The translations under genes and the position numbers were made by a program. Of a DNA stretch of 64,000 nt, positions 60,862-64,000 are shown one piece after another. Within the stretch, counting starts at the first letter, position 1; the number at the start of each line of letters is the position of its first letter. The stretch is from Corynebacterium halotolerans YIM 70093 = DSM 44683 (GTDB taxonomy: Bacteria; Actinomycetota; Actinomycetes; Mycobacteriales; Mycobacteriaceae): NCBI RefSeq assembly GCF_000341345.1, contig NC_020302.1:166075-230074 (forward strand), read 5' to 3'. The notes under the pieces were generated by a model. It saw only the letters and a program-made list of their open reading frames with translations, did no database searches and was not told the origin of the DNA.

Positions 60862-63234
60862 CTACATCCGCTTCCTGGTCCGCGCGGTCGCCGGGGCGCT
60901 CCACGGATCCTCCGGCCACGGGTGCTTCGGGTAGCGCCCGCGCATCTCCGCGCGCACCTGCCCGTACGGCCCGGACCAGAAGCTGGCCAGGTCATCGGTG
61001 ACCGCCAACGGCCGTCCCGCCGGCGAGAGCAGGTGGAACAGCACCGGCACGCCCGACAGCTTCGGGGACTCCGCCAGCCCGAAGCATTCCTGGAGTTTCA
61101 CGCTCACCACTGGCCGGCCCTCGGAGTAGTCCACGCGGGGCCGGTTGCCGCTGGGCACCGCCAACCGCTCAGGCGCGAGCTCGTCCAGGCGGGTGGCCTC
61201 CGGCCAGGGCAGCAGGCGTTGCAGGGCGGGGTACAGGTCGATCTTCTCCACCGGGGTGCCGTGTGCCACGGCGCCCAGCTCGGGGCCGAGGAACTCCAGC
61301 GGGTCGGCCGAATCCACGTCCGGCCACGGCTCGCCCAGCCGCTCGTGCAGGAAGGCCAGCCGATTGCGCAGCGCCGTGGCCTTCTCCGAGAACCGGAACA
61401 GTCCGAGCCCCTCGCGCCGGATGCCCTCGGCGAGCGCCTCGGCGGCCTGGTGTGGCGGCACCTGCACCGGGGTGGACGACAGCTCGATCGCCCCGGCCCG
61501 CCGGATCCGCCGCCCGCGCAGTCTGCGGCCCTCGAAAGTGGCGGTGACGGTTTCCTCCACGCCGACGATCCGCAGGGCGTCCGCCTCCGTCAGGCGCGCG
61601 GCCGCCCGGATCGTCGCGCCGGCCCGGCCCTCGCGGGTGGCCCCGCCGCTGCGGGTGACCTCCGCGACGGCCAGCCACTCCGCGCCCCGCAGTGGGGAAT
61701 CCGGTGGCAGCACCGCGCGCGTGCCGCTGGCCAGCAGATAGTCCTGGTTGTCCCCACCCTCCAGGCGCGCCACCTTCCCCGGGAAGGCCAGCGCCGTGAT
61801 CACCCCGGGATCGGAGGTGCCGTCACCTCGCGGGGCGAGCCGGCGCAGCCGTGCCACCTCCCGGTCGAAGCGCCGCTGCCCGCGCAGAATGCGCAGCTGC
61901 GCCCCCACATCCCCGCGCGGGGCGTCGGCCAGCGCCGCCACGGTCTCCGCGGCCGTCGGCCCGCACTCCACCAGTGCGCGCCCCAGCCGCGGATCGACCG
62001 GCAGGCCGACCAGTTTCCGTCCCCGCGCCGTGGCCTCCCCGCGCTGGTCGACGGCCCCGATGCCGCGCAGCACCTCCTCGGCCGCCGCGATGGCGGGGGC
62101 CGGCGGGGCGTCGGGAAGCGGGAGCCCCTCGCCACGCGGGGTGCCCCAGCACGCCAGGGTGAGCGCGGCCTGCGTCAGGTCCGAGGTGGCGATCTCCGGG
62201 GTGATGTGGGCCGTGAGGTGCCGGTACTCGGACTCGGCGTAGCAGCGGATGACCTCGCCCGGCCCCTCACGCCCGGCACGGCCCGCGCGCTGGTCCACGG
62301 TCGACTTCGCCGCGGAGACGGTGACCAGGCCGGTCATCTGGCGCGCGGCATCGCGACGCGGCACGCGCGACAGTCCGGAGTCGACGACCACGCGCACGCC
62401 CGGCACGGTCAGCGAGGACTCCGCGATCGACGTCGCGACGACGATACGCGGCTGCCCGCTCGGCGTGAGGGCGGCGTCCTGCTCTTGTGCGGTCAGGGAA
62501 CCGTGCAGGGGCAGGGCCCCGGGTAGCTTTCCGACGACGTGCTCGACCTCGCGCACGCCGGGGACGAAGACCAGCGCCGAGTGCCCGGTGCGTTCGACGG
62601 CGCGGCGGGCCTGCTCGGCGAGGTGGTCGAGGAAGGACCGGGTGCAGCCCAGGCGGCCCTCGTGGGGCGAGTGCGTGATCTCCAGTGGGTGGGTCACCGC
62701 CGGGGTGGACAACACCTGCGCGCCCATGAGTTCCGCGAAACGCGCCGCGTCCAGGGTGGCCGACATGGCGACCACGCGCAGGTCATCGCGCAGCTGCACC
62801 AGCTCCAGCAGCATGCCCAGTACCAGGTCCGTGTCGAGCTGGCGCTCGTGGACCTCATCGATGGCGACCGCGCTGACACCCGTGAGTTCCGGATCCGACA
62901 TCAGGCGGCGCAGCAGCACGCCCGGGGTCACGAACTCCACCAGCTCGCCCGGGTGGTGCTCGCCGCGGACGGTGAAACCGACGCACTCACCCAGCCTCGA
63001 TCCGTCGAGCTGCGCCAGCCGACGCGCCGCCGCCCGCACCGCCACGCGCCGCGGGGCGGTGACCAGCACCTTCCCCCGCACGTGGTTGGCCAGGGCGGGT
63101 GGGACGAGCGTCGTCTTGCCCGTGCCGGGCGGGGCCTGGATGACGGCCGTTGAGGCGGCGTCGAGAAGCGCAGGGAGCTCGCCGATGGTCTCGACGACGG
63201 GCAGACCTCTACCTATGCGGTGCAGATCAAACAA
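60862..63234 (-). CDS. hrpB: DEAH-box ATP-dependent helicase HrpB
   Basis: 790 aa. Walker A QAPPGTGKTTLVP (33-45), Walker B IDEVHERQ (DEVH at 126-129), SATLD, then VATSIAESSLTVPGVRVVVD and DQRAGRAGREGPGEVIR as C-helicase motifs. The HrpB C-terminal domain (SGTRAVLPPDSPLRGAEWLA; PRVDYSEGRPVVSVKLQECF) confirms the family. Start TTG 63234 overlaps the previous small gene by 8 bp. It remodels RNA; exact role in actinobacteria is unknown. Confidence 0.93.
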   Translation of the reverse strand: MFDLHRIGRGLPVVETIGELPALLDAASTAVIQAPPGTGKTTLVPPALANHVRGKVLVTAPRRVAVRAAARRLAQLDGSRLGECVGFTVRGEHHPGELVEFVTPGVLLRRLMSDPELTGVSAVAIDEVHERQLDTDLVLGMLLELVQLRDDLRVVAMSATLDAARFAELMGAQVLSTPAVTHPLEITHSPHEGRLGCTRSFLDHLAEQARRAVERTGHSALVFVPGVREVEHVVGKLPGALPLHGSLTAQEQDAALTPSGQPRIVVATSIAESSLTVPGVRVVVDSGLSRVPRRDAARQMTGLVTVSAAKSTVDQRAGRAGREGPGEVIRCYAESEYRHLTAHITPEIATSDLTQAALTLACWGTPRGEGLPLPDAPPAPAIAAAEEVLRGIGAVDQRGEATARGRKLVGLPVDPRLGRALVECGPTAAETVAALADAPRGDVGAQLRILRGQRRFDREVARLRRLAPRGDGTSDPGVITALAFPGKVARLEGGDNQDYLLASGTRAVLPPDSPLRGAEWLAVAEVTRSGGATREGRAGATIRAAARLTEADALRIVGVEETVTATFEGRRLRGRRIRRAGAIELSSTPVQVPPHQAAEALAEGIRREGLGLFRFSEKATALRNRLAFLHERLGEPWPDVDSADPLEFLGPELGAVAHGTPVEKIDLYPALQRLLPWPEATRLDELAPERLAVPSGNRPRVDYSEGRPVVSVKLQECFGLAESPKLSGVPVLFHLLSPAGRPLAVTDDLASFWSGPYGQVRAEMRGRYPKHPWPEDPWSAPATARTRKRM

Positions 63235-63406
63235 ACCGGTTGCCCTCCACCGGAACGCCCTCGGTGTTCGCGAGCTTGTTGAACTCCTTCATCAGACGGG
63301 CGGCCCTGTCGTGCTGCTCCGTGAGTTCGGCGGAGCCGGGCAGGTACCACCGGCCACTGCGCATCTGTTCCAGACCGGAGTAGGTCCTAGGATTGAACTC
63401 GCTCAT
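63227..63406 (-). CDS. Orphan maltose-acetyltransferase N-domain-like protein
   Basis: 59 aa (62 if ATG 63415 is used). QMRSGRWYLPGSAELTEQHD and RAARLMKEFNKL match the N-terminal Mac domain of maltose O-acetyltransferase, but no hexapeptide-repeat catalytic domain follows. It overlaps the hrpB start. It could be a truncated gene or a small stand-alone protein; third-position GC supports coding. Confidence 0.65.
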   Translation of the reverse strand: MSEFNPRTYSGLEQMRSGRWYLPGSAELTEQHDRAARLMKEFNKLANTEGVPVEGNRFV

Positions 63407-63433
63407 GACGTCCATTGTGCCTTCGTTTGCGGG

Positions 63434-64000
63434 GTGGTTTGTTTGCCGACACTCTTCGACTCCGGGGCCGGGTTCGACCGTCCCGCGGTTCTCGTCGCGC
63501 CCGGGGTGGCGCACCTGCCGGGGTGGCTGCCGGTGTCGGAGCAGGAACGGCTGGTGTCGCAGGCCCGCGCGATAGCGCGCTCCGTGGCCGGCACCCCGCT
63601 GGCGATGCACCGGCCCGTGGTGGGAACGGGGCAGATGAGCGCGTACATCCTCTCGCTCGGGCGGTACTGGCGGACGCGGCCGTACGGGTACGTGCGCTCG
63701 CTGGGCGGGGTCGACGTGCCCGCTGTCCCGCCGGAGTACGGGCGGTTGGCCCGGGCGGCGCTTTCGGCTGCTTCAGGGGTGGCGGAGGAATTGGCCCCCT
63801 GGGCGGACGGGGCATTCCGCGCCGAGACCGCCCTAGTCAACTACTACCCGTCCGGCGCGTCGATGGGACTGCACGTCGACGCCAACGAGGTCTCCGAGGC
63901 CCCCGTCGTGTCGTTGTCGATCGGTGACGAGGCCGTGTTCCGGATGGGAAACGTCCACGGTCGGACGAGACCCTGGTCGGATGTGACCCTGATGTCCGGG
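63434..64000 (+). CDS. alkB: AlkB-family 2OG-Fe(II) oxygenase (3' end cut by window)
   Basis: 189 codons to the window edge. LPTLFDSGAGFDRPAVLVAP starts the family; VNYYPSGASMGLHVDANE holds His-x-Asp for iron, with VVSLSIGDEAVFRMGN after it. The second histidine and the arginine pair lie beyond the window. Start is uncertain: GTG 63434 or TTG 63443. It repairs alkylated DNA bases by oxidative demethylation. Divergent from the small Mac-like gene, 28 bp apart. Confidence 0.88.
   Translation, partial: MVCLPTLFDSGAGFDRPAVLVAPGVAHLPGWLPVSEQERLVSQARAIARSVAGTPLAMHRPVVGTGQMSAYILSLGRYWRTRPYGYVRSLGGVDVPAVPPEYGRLARAALSAASGVAEELAPWADGAFRAETALVNYYPSGASMGLHVDANEVSEAPVVSLSIGDEAVFRMGNVHGRTRPWSDVTLMSG

Noticed and set aside
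1..64000. tRNA, rRNA, CRISPR, prophage or IS elements
   Set aside because: No cloverleaf-like sequence, repeat-spacer array, transposase or phage gene could be recognised by eye; a tool search might still find small ones.

Overview
The window is 64 kb of high-GC actinobacterial chromosome, most likely Corynebacterium or a close relative. This rests on gene content (LldR/LldP next to lutABC, a MalE-type malic enzyme with a RamB-like box, DUF305 lipoproteins, an EspI-like ATPase), on very high GC at third codon positions, and on at least 14 genes whose start codon lies 3-8 nt after a TANNNT -10 hexamer, the leaderless arrangement common in Corynebacterium and Mycobacterium. Species cannot be fixed from the sequence alone. 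No rRNA, tRNA, CRISPR array, intact insertion sequence or prophage was seen.

Layout. 1-5046 (minus): LysR regulator, tartrate/D-malate-type dehydrogenase, GntP-family permease and a CaiB/BaiF CoA-transferase cut by the window edge, probably a hydroxy-dicarboxylate catabolic unit. 5264-11071: lactate module, with lldR and lldP on the minus strand divergent from lutABC on the plus strand and LldR-type operators between them. 11276-14419: a lower-GC, translationally coupled pair of unknown genes, then a large pRiA4b ORF-3-like protein. 14432-21488: malic enzyme divergent from a doeD-doeA-doeC ectoine-degradation operon that lacks the doeB deacetylase, then a second aldehyde dehydrogenase. 21654-25511: EamA exporter, desaturase plus ferredoxin, AI-2E-family transporter. 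25717-26264: hicA toxin gene with a frameshifted hicB. 26298-36249: mostly single housekeeping or accessory genes (App1-type phosphatase, Fic, RidA, GNAT, MBL lipoprotein, Cys-rich copper-storage-like protein, dicarboxylate symporter). 36250-37276: about 1 kb with no supportable gene. 37277-39650: tandem DUF305 lipoproteins beside a 3-methyladenine glycosylase, with a trace of the duplication junction.

39760-50775: HAD and gamma-carbonic anhydrase pair, Ca2+/H+ or Na+ antiporter, atypical ion channel, EspI/MinD-like ATPase, ROK repressor with two operators, MFS exporter, lipoproteins. 50832-54202: PadR/HAAS pair, a GlxA regulator shortened by an internal deletion, HD-domain enzyme, sirtuin. 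54266-64000: GNAT-LOG fusion, DUF885 zinc peptidase, PAP2-like pseudogene with two 2-bp insertions, YciI, AbrB and TSUP membrane proteins, HrpB helicase, an orphan maltose-acetyltransferase N-domain and a 3'-truncated AlkB.

Overall this is a metabolic-accessory chromosomal region (lactate, C4-dicarboxylates, ectoine) with recent gene decay (hicB, glxA, PAP2) and one recent tandem duplication (DUF305). Coordinates come from reading frames, start-codon context and visible motifs. Family assignments are by recognition, without a database search.
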